From: Prevotella sp. E2-28 | GTDB taxonomy: Bacteria > Bacteroidota > Bacteroidia > Bacteroidales > Bacteroidaceae | NCBI RefSeq assembly: GCF_022024055.1 | Contig: NZ_CP091788.1 | Span: forward strand, 1,612,001-1,676,000 | DNA length: 64,000 bases | Reading direction: 5' to 3' | Part shown: positions 9,840 through 17,683 of the stretch, piece by piece | Layout: each line of letters begins with the position of its first letter | Position numbering within the stretch: position 1 is the stretch's first letter | The notes under the pieces: model-generated | Told to the model about the DNA's origin: nothing | What the model saw: the letters and a program-made list of their open reading frames with translations, nothing else | Database searches by the model: none | Program-made: the position numbers and the translations under genes

Positions 9840-9847
9840 CAAAGGTA
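9840..9847 (-). promoter_or_regulatory. -7 box of the small secreted-protein gene
   Basis: Minus-strand TACCTTTG fits TAnnTTTG, 20 nt before the start codon. No matching -33 TTTG was seen. Confidence 0.5.
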
Positions 9848-9897
9848 GTAGATTTAAATCAATAATTTTCTGAAAACGGAAAAAATATTTTTGTTTT

Positions 9898-9930
9898 TTT
9901 GCAGATTTAATAATCTTTTTAGTATATTTG
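9898..9930 (+). promoter_or_regulatory. Promoter of the glycogen operon
   Basis: TTTG at 9898-9901 and TATATTTG at 9923-9930 with a 21-nt spacer lie 22 nt before the glycogen synthase start codon. Confidence 0.7.
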
Positions 9931-9952
9931 CAGACGTTTATATACGATTATA

Positions 9953-11623
9953 ATGAATAAAAAACTATTAACTCCTGACTATATCTTTGAATCCAGCTGG
10001 GAAGTGTGTAATAAGGTAGGTGGAATCTATACCGTTCTTTCAACCCGTGCAAAGACACTACAAGAGCAATTCAAAGACAAGATTATATTCATCGGTCCTG
10101 ATTTTTGGAAAGAAACCGAAAGCCCTTATTTCCGCGAAGAGCCATCCCTTTTTGCCGAATGGCAGTGGACTGCCCGCGAGCAGGGACTCAAGGTTAGGGT
10201 AGGGCGCTGGACTATTCCTGGTGAGCCTATCGCAATATTGGTTGACTTTAGCCCCTTCTTCGAGAATAAAAACGAGATATACGGCTGGTTATGGGAGCAG
10301 TATAAGGTTGACTCCCTTCATGCTTATGGCGACTATGATGAGGCTTCTATGTTCTCTTATGCCGCTGGCCTTCTGGTGGAAAGTTTCTATAAGCATTTCC
10401 TCGCAGATAAGAATCTGAAAGTAGTCTATCATGCCAACGAGTGGATGTGTGGCCTCGGTGCCCTCTATCTGAACAATAAGTTACCTCAGGTTGCTACTAT
10501 TTTCACTACTCACGCTACAAGTATTGGTCGCTCTATTGCAGGCAACCAGAAACCCCTCTACGATTATCTCTTTGCCTATAATGGCGATCAGATGGCCGAA
10601 GAGCTGAATATGCAGTCGAAACATTCTATTGAGAAACAGACGGCCTGGAACGTGGACTGTTTTACTACCGTGAGCGATATTACCGCCAACGAGTGTGTGG
10701 AGCTGCTCGACAAGCCTGTTGACGTTGTCCTGCCTAATGGTTTCGACAACAGTTTTGTGCCCAAGGCTGCTACATTCAATAAGAAGCGCAAGGCTGCACG
10801 TCAGCGTATGCTTCAGGTGGCCAATGCTCTGCTGGGCGAAAACCTGGACGACGATACGATTATCGTATCTACTTCTGGCCGCTATGAGTTCCGCAATAAG
10901 GGTATCGACGTCTTTGTAGAGGCTATGAATCGTCTGTTGCGCGACCGCGACCTGAAGAAGAAAGTACTGGCCTTTATTGAGGTGCCTGGATGGGTGGGCG
11001 AGCCCCGCAAGGATTTGCAGGAACGTCTTGGCGAGAACAAGATCTACACAGAATCTCTTGAAGTTCCTCAGGTCACCCACTGGCTTCACAACATGGGGCA
11101 TGACAATGTGCTCAACATGATGAAGTATTATGATATGCACAATCGTCATGAAGAGAATGTGAAGGTCATTTTCCTGCCCTGCTATCTTGACGGTAACGAC
11201 GGCATTATCAACCTCACCTATTATGATGTGGTGCTGGGCAACGACCTCTGCATCTATCCCTCTTACTACGAACCTTGGGGCTATACCCCGCTCGAGGCTG
11301 TGGCATTCAAAGTACCCTGTATCACTACCGATTTAGCTGGCTTCGGTCTTTGGGCTAACAAGGAGTTTGGTCATAATGGCGAATTGAAAGACGGCGTGAA
11401 GGTGATTCATCGTACTGACTATAATTACTCTGAGGTGGCCGACTATATCAAGGATACCGTAGCCGAGTTCTCTGCTATGTCGAAGACCGAGGTTGAAGCT
11501 TGTCGCAAGGCAGCTGATGCCCTATCTAAGAAAGCCCTTTGGAAAGAGTTCATCAAGTATTATTATGAAGCCTACGACATAGCCTTGCGCAAGGCAGAGG
11601 CCCGTAAGTCTTCTATTAAATAG
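9953..11623 (+). CDS. Glycogen synthase, eukaryote-like GT3 type
   Basis: The 556-residue enzyme elongates alpha-1,4-glucan from a nucleotide-glucose donor. It resembles the animal/fungal GT3 family rather than the bacterial GT5 GlgA: it begins with FESSWEVCNKVGGIYTVLSTRA, has VVYHANEWMCGLGALYL and TIFTTHATSIGR, and the C-terminal nucleotide site reads YPSYYEPWGYTPLEAVAFKVP followed by TDLAGFGLW. GT3 enzymes use UDP-glucose, so a UDP-glucose donor is the inference here and would remove the need for ADP-glucose pyrophosphorylase. The gene is 30 nt upstream of glycogen phosphorylase, so synthesis and breakdown are co-expressed. Branching and debranching enzymes are not in the window. Confidence 0.9.
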   Translation: MNKKLLTPDYIFESSWEVCNKVGGIYTVLSTRAKTLQEQFKDKIIFIGPDFWKETESPYFREEPSLFAEWQWTAREQGLKVRVGRWTIPGEPIAILVDFSPFFENKNEIYGWLWEQYKVDSLHAYGDYDEASMFSYAAGLLVESFYKHFLADKNLKVVYHANEWMCGLGALYLNNKLPQVATIFTTHATSIGRSIAGNQKPLYDYLFAYNGDQMAEELNMQSKHSIEKQTAWNVDCFTTVSDITANECVELLDKPVDVVLPNGFDNSFVPKAATFNKKRKAARQRMLQVANALLGENLDDDTIIVSTSGRYEFRNKGIDVFVEAMNRLLRDRDLKKKVLAFIEVPGWVGEPRKDLQERLGENKIYTESLEVPQVTHWLHNMGHDNVLNMMKYYDMHNRHEENVKVIFLPCYLDGNDGIINLTYYDVVLGNDLCIYPSYYEPWGYTPLEAVAFKVPCITTDLAGFGLWANKEFGHNGELKDGVKVIHRTDYNYSEVADYIKDTVAEFSAMSKTEVEACRKAADALSKKALWKEFIKYYYEAYDIALRKAEARKSSIK

Positions 11624-11653
11624 TTTCCTTTAAAACCCTAAAATTTTTAGAAT

Positions 11654-14227
11654 ATGAAAATTAAAGCTGACTATGTAAATGCTCCTCAGTGGAAAACGCT
11701 GACTGTAAAGTCAAGCCTTCCAGAGCAACTGAAGTGTCTGGACGAGATTGCCCACAATATGTGGTGGGTGTGGAATTTTGAGGCCCGCGACCTGTTCCGC
11801 GACCTTGATCCAGAGATTTACCATGATGTGAAGCACAATCCTGTGATGCTCCTCGAGCGTCTGAGTTTCAACCGCAAGGAAGAAATCATGAAGGACAAAG
11901 CCCTCATGAAGCGTATTAAGGACGTGTACGCACAGTTCCGTGCCTACATGGACGTGAAGCCTGACAGCAAGCGCCCCTCAGTGGCCTACTTCTGTATGGA
12001 GTATGGTATCCACTCTGCCCTGAAGATCTATTCTGGCGGTCTGGGTATGCTCGCTGGTGACTATGTAAAAGAGGCATCAGACTCTAACGTTGATATGTGT
12101 GCCGTAGGTTTTCTCTATCGTTTCGGCTACTTTACTCAGTCGCTGAGTATGGACGGACAGCAGATTGCCAACTACGACATGCAGAACTTCGGTTCGCTGC
12201 CTATTGAGCGTCAGCTCGACGAGAACGGCCAGCCCATGGTGGTTGACGTTCCCTATATCAACTACACTGTTCATGCCTATGTATGGCGTGTGAACGTGGG
12301 TCGTGTAAAGCTCTATCTGCTTGACACCGACAATGATTTGAACTCTGAATTTGACCGTCCTATCACCCACTCACTCTATGGTGGCGACTGGGAGAACCGT
12401 CTGAAGCAGGAGATCCTGCTCGGTATCGGTGGTATGCTGCTGCTCAAGAAGCTTGGCATCAAGAAGGATATCTATCATTGTAACGAGGGTCACGCTGCAC
12501 TCTGCAACCTGCAGCGCCTGTGTGACTATATCCAGGAAGACGGACTTACCTTCAATCAGGCTATGGAGCTGGTTCGCGCCAGTGGTCTATACACCGTTCA
12601 TACACCTGTTCCTGCTGGTCACGACTACTTTGATGAGGGTCTCTTCGGTAAGTATATGGGTGGCTATCCCCAGAAGCTCGGCATCTCTTGGGACGAGTTC
12701 ATCGGCATGGGTCGCACCAATCCAGAAGACCACAACGAGAAGTTCTGTATGTCAACCTTCGCATGCAACACCTGTCAGGAGGTCAACGGTGTGTCTATGC
12801 TCCACGGATGGGTCAGCCAGAAGATGTTCGCACCTATCTGGAAGGGCTACTATCCTGAGGAAAACCATGTTGGCTATGTAACCAATGGTGTTCACTTCCC
12901 CACATGGGCTGCTGCCGAGTGGCGTGCCCTGTATGGCAAATACTTTGATCCAAAGTTCATGAGCGACCAGTCAAATGAGGAAATCTGGCACGGCATCTAC
13001 AACTGTCCAGATGATGTTATCTGGGACACACGTAAGGCTCTGAAGGCCAAGCTGTTCGACTATATCAAGATTCAGTTCCGCGAGACATGGCTCAAGAATC
13101 AGGGCGACCCCACACGTGTGGTGAAGCTCCTCGAGCGTTTCAACCCCAATGCGTTGGTTATCGGCTTTTGCCGTCGCTTCGCTACCTATAAGCGTGCCCA
13201 CCTGCTGTTCACCGACCTGGAGCGTCTTGAAAAGATTGTGAACAATCCCGATCGTCCCGTTATCTTCCTCTTCGCAGGTAAGGCTCACCCCGCCGACGGT
13301 GCTGGTCAGGGTCTTATCAAGAAGATTTTCGAAATCTCACAGATGCCTCAGTTCCAGGGCCGTATCGTCTTCCTTGAGGACTACGACTTCCTGCTGGCTC
13401 GTCGCCTTGTTTCAGGCGTAGATATCTGGATGAACACGCCTACACGTCCTCTCGAGGCTTCTGGTACATCAGGCGAGAAGGCCGAGATGAACGGTGTTGT
13501 AAACCTCTCTGTGAAAGATGGTTGGTGGCTTGAGGGCTATCGCGAGGGTGCTGGATGGGCACTCACCGAGAAGCGCACCTATCAGAACCAGGGCTATCAG
13601 GATCAGCTTGACGCAGCTACTATCTATAGCCTGCTCGAGAACGAGATTGTACCCCTCTACTACAATACCGACAAGAAGGGTATCTCTAAGGGCTGGATCA
13701 AGGTTATCAAGAATTCTATCGCCCAGATTGCGCCTCACTACACCATGAAGCGTCAGCTCGACGACTACTACACCAAGTTCTACGAGAAGGAAGCTAAGCG
13801 CTTCAAGGAACTCTCTAAGAACGACTTCCGAATGGCCAAGGAGATTGCACAGTGGAAGGAGACCGTTGCCGAGCGCTGGGATAGCATCAACGTTGTTTCT
13901 GCAGAATGGAACTTCCCCACATCAGGTTTGGAGACTGGTCAGGAGTACACCCTCCGCTATGTTATCGACGAGCAGGGTCTCGACGATGCCGTTGCACTGG
14001 AGAAGGTCAACGTCTATACCAACAAGGACGGCGAGGAGAGCATCTACTCTATTGAGCCTCTGAAGATGGTGGGCCACGAGGGCAATAACTATATCTTCGA
14101 GTCAAAGCTGGCTCCTCATCAGGCTGGCGAGTTCAAGAGTGCTGTTCGTATGTATCCGAAGAACAAGAACCTGCCTCACCGCATGGACTTCTGCTACATC
14201 AAGTGGCTTGAACTCCCTCAGATGTAA
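11654..14227 (+). CDS. glgP: Alpha-glucan (glycogen) phosphorylase, GT35
   Basis: The 857-residue enzyme releases glucose-1-phosphate from glycogen with a pyridoxal-phosphate cofactor. An N-terminal DUF3417-like segment ([24 protein letters not shown]) marks the archaeal/bacterial subgroup of GT35. Catalytic-core motifs include [65 protein letters not shown] and [14 protein letters not shown], the last expected to hold the PLP-binding lysine. The final 140 residues form an extra beta-rich region after the core. It is second in the operon with glycogen synthase and is followed at once by a strong terminator. Confidence 0.95.
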   Translation: MKIKADYVNAPQWKTLTVKSSLPEQLKCLDEIAHNMWWVWNFEARDLFRDLDPEIYHDVKHNPVMLLERLSFNRKEEIMKDKALMKRIKDVYAQFRAYMDVKPDSKRPSVAYFCMEYGIHSALKIYSGGLGMLAGDYVKEASDSNVDMCAVGFLYRFGYFTQSLSMDGQQIANYDMQNFGSLPIERQLDENGQPMVVDVPYINYTVHAYVWRVNVGRVKLYLLDTDNDLNSEFDRPITHSLYGGDWENRLKQEILLGIGGMLLLKKLGIKKDIYHCNEGHAALCNLQRLCDYIQEDGLTFNQAMELVRASGLYTVHTPVPAGHDYFDEGLFGKYMGGYPQKLGISWDEFIGMGRTNPEDHNEKFCMSTFACNTCQEVNGVSMLHGWVSQKMFAPIWKGYYPEENHVGYVTNGVHFPTWAAAEWRALYGKYFDPKFMSDQSNEEIWHGIYNCPDDVIWDTRKALKAKLFDYIKIQFRETWLKNQGDPTRVVKLLERFNPNALVIGFCRRFATYKRAHLLFTDLERLEKIVNNPDRPVIFLFAGKAHPADGAGQGLIKKIFEISQMPQFQGRIVFLEDYDFLLARRLVSGVDIWMNTPTRPLEASGTSGEKAEMNGVVNLSVKDGWWLEGYREGAGWALTEKRTYQNQGYQDQLDAATIYSLLENEIVPLYYNTDKKGISKGWIKVIKNSIAQIAPHYTMKRQLDDYYTKFYEKEAKRFKELSKNDFRMAKEIAQWKETVAERWDSINVVSAEWNFPTSGLETGQEYTLRYVIDEQGLDDAVALEKVNVYTNKDGEESIYSIEPLKMVGHEGNNYIFESKLAPHQAGEFKSAVRMYPKNKNLPHRMDFCYIKWLELPQM

Positions 14228-14248
14228 CAATTCATCCTTAAATAAATT

Positions 14249-14278
14249 AGCCGAAAGTTTTGCACTTTCGGCTTTTTT
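14249..14278 (+). terminator. Rho-independent terminator after glgP
   Basis: A perfect 10-bp stem (AGCCGAAAGT with ACTTTCGGCT) has a TTTGC-type loop and six T. As at mutB, the loop provides the -33 TTTG of the next promoter. Confidence 0.9.
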
Positions 14279-14289
14279 GTTTATCTTTG
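14259..14289 (+). promoter_or_regulatory. Promoter of the MNT/HEPN pair
   Basis: TTTG at 14259-14262 (inside the glgP terminator loop) and TATCTTTG at 14282-14289 have a 19-nt spacer. The start codon follows after 16 nt. Confidence 0.65.
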
Positions 14290-14305
14290 CCAACAAATCC
14301 AAACA

Positions 14306-14605
14306 ATGCTTATGTTAGACAGAGCACAAACAATAGAAAAGTTGAAATCTACTCGTCAGTATCTAAGTGAGCACTACGGGGTTAGTTCGATGCTTCTTTT
14401 TGGTTCAGTTGCAAGAAATGAACAACGAGAAGACAGCGATGTCGATGTATGTGTTGAAATGAAACCCAACCTGTTCAAACAAGCTGGTGTAAAAAGCTAT
14501 TTGCAGGAATTGTTAGGTTGCTCCGTTGATGTTGTCCGTATGAGAGACAGTATGAATCAACTCTTTAAACAGCAAATCCAGAAATATGGAATTCAAGTCT
14601 ACTGA
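14306..14605 (+). CDS. MNT-domain nucleotidyltransferase antitoxin (MntA type)
   Basis: The 99-residue protein is a minimal nucleotidyltransferase with the family motif GS-x10-DxD (GSVARNEQREDSDVDV). In characterised HEPN/MNT modules the MNT protein neutralises the HEPN toxin by attaching AMP units to it. The HEPN gene follows directly, the two overlapping by 20 nt, which supports that role. A second Met at codon 3 (14312) could also be the start. No helix-turn-helix is visible, so autoregulation is not predicted from this protein. Confidence 0.9.
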   Translation: MLMLDRAQTIEKLKSTRQYLSEHYGVSSMLLFGSVARNEQREDSDVDVCVEMKPNLFKQAGVKSYLQELLGCSVDVVRMRDSMNQLFKQQIQKYGIQVY

Positions 14606-14987
14606 TAATACAGCTATGGTCTACGAGACCTTGAAAAATGTAGAAACTGCAATTTCAAGATTGCAAGAGCGCTCCATGGGAATTCATTCAGTTGACGACT
14701 ATCTGACGTCACCTAATGGAATGGAAAAGCTTGATGCAGCATGTATGGTTCTTATAGCACTTGGAGAAAGTGTAAAGACCTTGGACAAACTAACCGAAAA
14801 AGAACTGTTACCGACTTATCCTTCAATTGATTGGAAAGGCGTTATGGGAGTCAGAGATGTTATAGCTCATCACTATTTTGAAGTTGACCCTGACGCTGTC
14901 TTTGATATTATCAAGAACGACTTGGAGCCATTGAAAAAAGCTATCGACTTCTTCAAGGAAGAATTGTTCGGAAGCGGCAATAAATAA
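14586..14987 (+). CDS. HEPN-domain toxin (HepT type, DUF86)
   Basis: The 133-residue helical protein carries the HEPN ribonuclease motif R-x4-H followed by x-Tyr (RDVIAHHY), the exact R-x4-H-x-Y form in which the tyrosine is the known AMP acceptor of the partner MNT protein. HEPN toxins of this class are RNases. The 20-nt overlap with the MNT gene implies coupled translation. The motif is intact, so the pair looks functional rather than decayed. What RNA it would cut is unknown. Confidence 0.9.
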   Translation: MEFKSTDNTAMVYETLKNVETAISRLQERSMGIHSVDDYLTSPNGMEKLDAACMVLIALGESVKTLDKLTEKELLPTYPSIDWKGVMGVRDVIAHHYFEVDPDAVFDIIKNDLEPLKKAIDFFKEELFGSGNK

Positions 14988-15080
14988 TATATAATAATGT
15001 ATAACCCTAAAAACGAGATGCCTATGGGCTAAGATAAATATTTAAAGGACATATAGGAAGAACTTCCACTTTTGATTCTT

Positions 15081-15235
15081 GTTCTCGGAAATCGGCAAAA
15101 TTTCAAACAAAGTTTCAAGAACTAAAGTAGATGGTTCACGCCGTTCGGCGTGGGCGTTTACTCGTTTAAGAAACTTAGGTGTTTGCCGATACCTCGAGAA
15201 CGTAGACGAAGTAAATTGTCCACGTTTTCTTTTTT
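15081..15235 (+). ncRNA. Candidate rod-shaped structured RNA with terminator
   Basis: The gap between the HEPN gene and the next CDS folds into one long hairpin: GTTCTCG 15081-15087 pairs with 15195-15201, ATCGGCAAA 15091-15099 with 15182-15190, AAGTTTC 15110-15116 with 15170-15176, 15126-15131 with 15157-15162 (including G-U), and 15134-15142 with 15147-15155 capped by GTTC. A second hairpin (AACGTAGAC 15200-15208 with GTCCACGTT 15218-15226, one mismatch) then runs into a T tract. The organisation (rod with internal loops plus terminator) is that of a free-standing small RNA, but a cis leader of the downstream BspA-like gene, 36 nt away, cannot be excluded. I cannot assign a family. No consensus promoter was found upstream. 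Confidence 0.6.
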
Positions 15236-15270
15236 TGTATTCTATTAACCTATTAATAACTTAAAACAAA

Positions 15271-17052
15271 ATGATTATGAAAAAACAATTATTACTTATC
15301 CTAATGTTATTGTTGCCCCTGGGAGCAAGTGCAGACAAAAGCGGTACATGTGGTACTAATTTGAAGTGGAACTATGTCGAAGAAACGCATATCCTAAAAA
15401 TTTTCGGAAATGGCGCAATGACGGATTTCAACCTCTATACCAACCCATGGAGAGAAATTAATGTCGAGCGAGTTATTATAGAAGAAGGAGTGACAAGCAT
15501 AGGAACATGTGCTTTCGTTTATCAAAGCAGCTTAACCTCTGTCATAATCCCCAATAGTGTGACAAAGATAGGATACGCTGCTTTCGCTAGTTGCGGGAAT
15601 CTGTCCTCAATCACGATTCCAACCAGTGTGACAAGTATCGGTGGAGAGGCTTTCTATGGATGTGTTCGCCTGACCTCTATTACAATACCAAATAGTGTGA
15701 CAAGCATAGAAAAGAGAGCTTTTTGTGGTTGTACTGGCCTGACCTCTATTACGATTCCTAATAGTGTGACAAGCATAGAAAAGAGAGCTTTTTGTGGTTG
15801 TACTGGCCTGACCTCTATTACGATTCCTAATAGTGTGACAATAATAGGACACGTTGCTTTCGCCGACTGCAGTAGTCTTGCTTCCATCACGATTCCTAAT
15901 AGCGTGATAGAAATAGTAAACCAAGCTTTCGAATATTGCTCAGGCTTGAAAACCATTACCATCCCTAATAGCATAGAAAGCATAGGCTACCGTGCTTTCG
16001 AATTATGTAGCGGCCTAACCAATGTCTATTGTTTAGCGAAAAATGTACCTGAGACGGACACTTATACCTTTATTGGCGCATATATCGAAAACACTATCCT
16101 TCACGTGCCTGCAGCATCAGTTGATGCCTATAGTTCAATAGACCCATGGAGAAATTTTAAAGATATTGTAGGAATTGTTCTGCCTGAACATACTCTGACT
16201 TACATATTAGACGGGAAGGAGTATAAATCATATAAGATAGAGGAAGGTGAAATCATTACACCTGAACCTCAGCCAACGAAGGAAGGCTACACATTCTCTG
16301 GTTGGAGCGAAATTCCTGCAACGATGCCTGCACAGGATGTAATCATTACTGGTAGTTTCAAGATTAATAAGTACTTACTGACTTATAAGGTAGATGATGA
16401 AATTGTGAAGAGCGACAGCATCGTTTACAATACGGTAATCACTCCTGAAGCTAATCCCACGAAGGAAGGTTACACCTTCAGTGGATGGAGCGCAATTCCA
16501 GAGACGATGCCTGCTCAGGATGTGGTCATTACTGGTAGTTTCAAGATTAATAAGTACTTACTGACTTACAAGGTAGATGATGAGATAGTGAAGAGCGACA
16601 GTATCGTTTACAATACGGCGATAACTCCAGAAGCAGAGCCTACCAAGGAGGGATATACCTTCAGCGGTTGGAGCGAAATACCTGAGACCATGCCAGCGAA
16701 AGATGTACTTGTTACAGGAACATTCTCGATTAACAGTTACAAGCTGACTTATATGATAGACGACAAGGTCTATAAGGATACTGTTTACGAATATAGTGCG
16801 ACGATTATTCCTGAGCCTATACCTGCAGGCAACTATGCTACTTTTGAGTGGATAGACCTGCCTGAGACGATGCCTGCTCATGATGTAGTGGTACATGCAA
16901 GCTATACCACAGGTATCAGGGAGATGATTCTGACGAAGCCACAGGATGTTCAGATCTATTCGCCTAATGGTAAGAAGTTGAATAAGCTGCAGAAGGGTCT
17001 GAATATCGTTCGCATGAGCAACGGAACAACGAAGAAAGTTGTCGTGAAATGA
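15271..17052 (+). CDS. BspA-like leucine-rich-repeat surface protein
   Basis: The 593-residue protein has a signal peptide (to about GASA, residue 21), a run of 23-residue LRR_5 repeats (about 60-260, repeat core SLTSITIPNSVTSIG.AF), four InlB B-repeat-like units (about 309-545, core EGYTFSGWSEIPETMPA) and a C-terminal sorting-type segment (VQIYSPNGKKLNKLQKGLNIV and basic tail VVVK). Such proteins are exported to the cell surface and bind host or other cell-surface ligands; the ligand is unknown. The start may be codon 1 or codon 3 (both Met). Two adjacent LRR units are nearly identical at DNA level, showing recent tandem duplication. A terminator lies about 160 nt downstream. Confidence 0.88.
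   Translation: MIMKKQLLLILMLLLPLGASADKSGTCGTNLKWNYVEETHILKIFGNGAMTDFNLYTNPWREINVERVIIEEGVTSIGTCAFVYQSSLTSVIIPNSVTKIGYAAFASCGNLSSITIPTSVTSIGGEAFYGCVRLTSITIPNSVTSIEKRAFCGCTGLTSITIPNSVTSIEKRAFCGCTGLTSITIPNSVTIIGHVAFADCSSLASITIPNSVIEIVNQAFEYCSGLKTITIPNSIESIGYRAFELCSGLTNVYCLAKNVPETDTYTFIGAYIENTILHVPAASVDAYSSIDPWRNFKDIVGIVLPEHTLTYILDGKEYKSYKIEEGEIITPEPQPTKEGYTFSGWSEIPATMPAQDVIITGSFKINKYLLTYKVDDEIVKSDSIVYNTVITPEANPTKEGYTFSGWSAIPETMPAQDVVITGSFKINKYLLTYKVDDEIVKSDSIVYNTAITPEAEPTKEGYTFSGWSEIPETMPAKDVLVTGTFSINSYKLTYMIDDKVYKDTVYEYSATIIPEPIPAGNYATFEWIDLPETMPAHDVVVHASYTTGIREMILTKPQDVQIYSPNGKKLNKLQKGLNIVRMSNGTTKKVVVK
15671..15808 (+). repeat. 69-bp tandem duplication inside the LRR gene
   Basis: Segments 15671-15739 and 15740-15808 are copies of one 23-codon LRR unit differing at only a few bases near the start. 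The unit length equals one LRR_5 repeat, so gain or loss by slippage keeps frame. Confidence 0.9.
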
Positions 17053-17067
17053 TGAAAAAGGAGAAAA

Positions 17068-17130
17068 GTCTAAGAAATAATTTCATAAGTCTAAGAGTTA
17101 TTCTCGTAACTCTAGGAGATAATTTCGTAA
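17068..17130 (+). repeat. Three 21-bp tandem repeats (family shared with 34772-34850)
   Basis: Three head-to-tail 21-nt units at 17068-17088, 17089-17109 and 17110-17130 share the pattern TCTAAGAgaTaaTtTCgTAA. The same unit occurs in reverse complement at 34772-34850. The stretch 17053-17460 holds no credible gene of its own apart from this repeat, hairpins and the leu promoter. Confidence 0.85.
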
Positions 17131-17210
17131 ACCCTATACTTAGCTATGCTAAGTGCCATACTTACGGTAGCTAAACACCATACTTTTATATCAAAAACTA
17201 TATTTTTAAG

Positions 17211-17272
17211 AAATGCTCCGCAAATACTTGGAAATGCCCAATACAAAGGCCAAGAGCTGCGGAGCATTTTTT
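17211..17272 (+). terminator. Terminator with CTCCGC stem
   Basis: AAATGCTCCGC (17211-17221) pairs with GCGGAGCATTT (17259-17269), an inner CTTGG/CCAAG stem stacks inside, and a T tract follows. It probably ends the BspA-like transcript. Confidence 0.75.
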
Positions 17273-17320
17273 ACTGCCAAAAAACTGCGGTATTTTCTGA
17301 GTCTCTTACCACCTCATAAA

Positions 17321-17375
17321 ATGCTCCGCACTTATCCCGTTGTTAGCCAGTAACTTGTATCGTTTTGCGGAGAAT
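17321..17375 (+). other. Second hairpin sharing the CTCCGCA arm
   Basis: CTCCGCA at 17324-17330 pairs with TGCGGAG at 17366-17372. The arms are the same as in the terminator at 17211-17272, so the arms of the two hairpins could also pair with each other. It lies upstream of the leu promoter. Confidence 0.5.
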
Positions 17376-17400
17376 TTTGTGCAAAAAAAGTAACAAATTA

Positions 17401-17432
17401 TTTGCAGGAATGGCTGAAAATGTGTAAATTTG
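17401..17432 (+). promoter_or_regulatory. Promoter of the leu operon
   Basis: TTTG at 17401-17404 and TAAATTTG at 17425-17432 are separated by 20 nt. The predicted transcript start is about 20-25 nt before the leader peptide. Confidence 0.75.
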
Positions 17433-17460
17433 CAGCCGTAAACAAAGAAATAGTGTAAAA

Positions 17461-17526
17461 ATGATACAGAATTACCTACTAGACGCCATTATTATTATTC
17501 GACTGCAACTGTGCGGGCGGAAGTGA
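17461..17526 (+). CDS. leu operon leader peptide (21 aa)
   Basis: A 21-codon ORF lies between promoter and terminator and is too short for ordinary gene calling. It starts ATG-ATA and holds two adjacent Leu codons, then four consecutive ATT Ile codons, then two more Leu codons, ending in Cys-Gly-Arg-Lys and TGA. Nine of 21 residues are Ile (5) or Leu (4). This is the signature of an attenuator leader sensing charged tRNA-Ile and tRNA-Leu. Its last codons overlap the proposed antiterminator arm. It is translated only for regulation; no function of the peptide is expected. Confidence 0.85.
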   Translation: MIQNYLLDAIIIIRLQLCGRK

Positions 17527-17616
17527 TTAGGCGTATATATACTGTAGGTAGATGCAAGTACATTTAAATCTTATAAGAGCCTTTCTCACTTCCGAGTGTG
17601 AAAGGCTTTTTCTTTT
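17518..17616 (+). promoter_or_regulatory. Transcription attenuator of the leu operon
   Basis: The terminator stem AGCCTTTC-T-CACT (17578-17590) with AGTG-T-GAAAGGCT (17595-17607) is followed by a T tract. Its CACTTCCG (17587-17594) is perfectly complementary to CGGAAGTG (17518-17525) at the end of the leader ORF, giving an 8-bp antiterminator. A weak earlier arm (CGCC 17484-17487 with GGCG 17516-17519) would free the terminator. Ribosome stalling on the Ile codons (17488-17499) should favour the antiterminator and allow transcription of leuA. All elements are read from sequence; the mechanism is inferred from classical leader attenuation. Confidence 0.82.
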
Positions 17617-17683
17617 GGATACAAAATAGGTGAGCAATATAATTTAGCGCAAGAACAAAACATAAAAAAAACAAGACAAGACG

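Noticed and set aside
15671..15840. CRISPR-like regular repetition
   Set aside because: Repeats are contiguous 69-bp coding units without spacers; no cas genes and no CRISPR array were seen anywhere in the window.
15607..15983. Antisense repetitive ORFs over the LRR region
   Set aside because: They are frame shadows of the 23-codon leucine-rich repeats.
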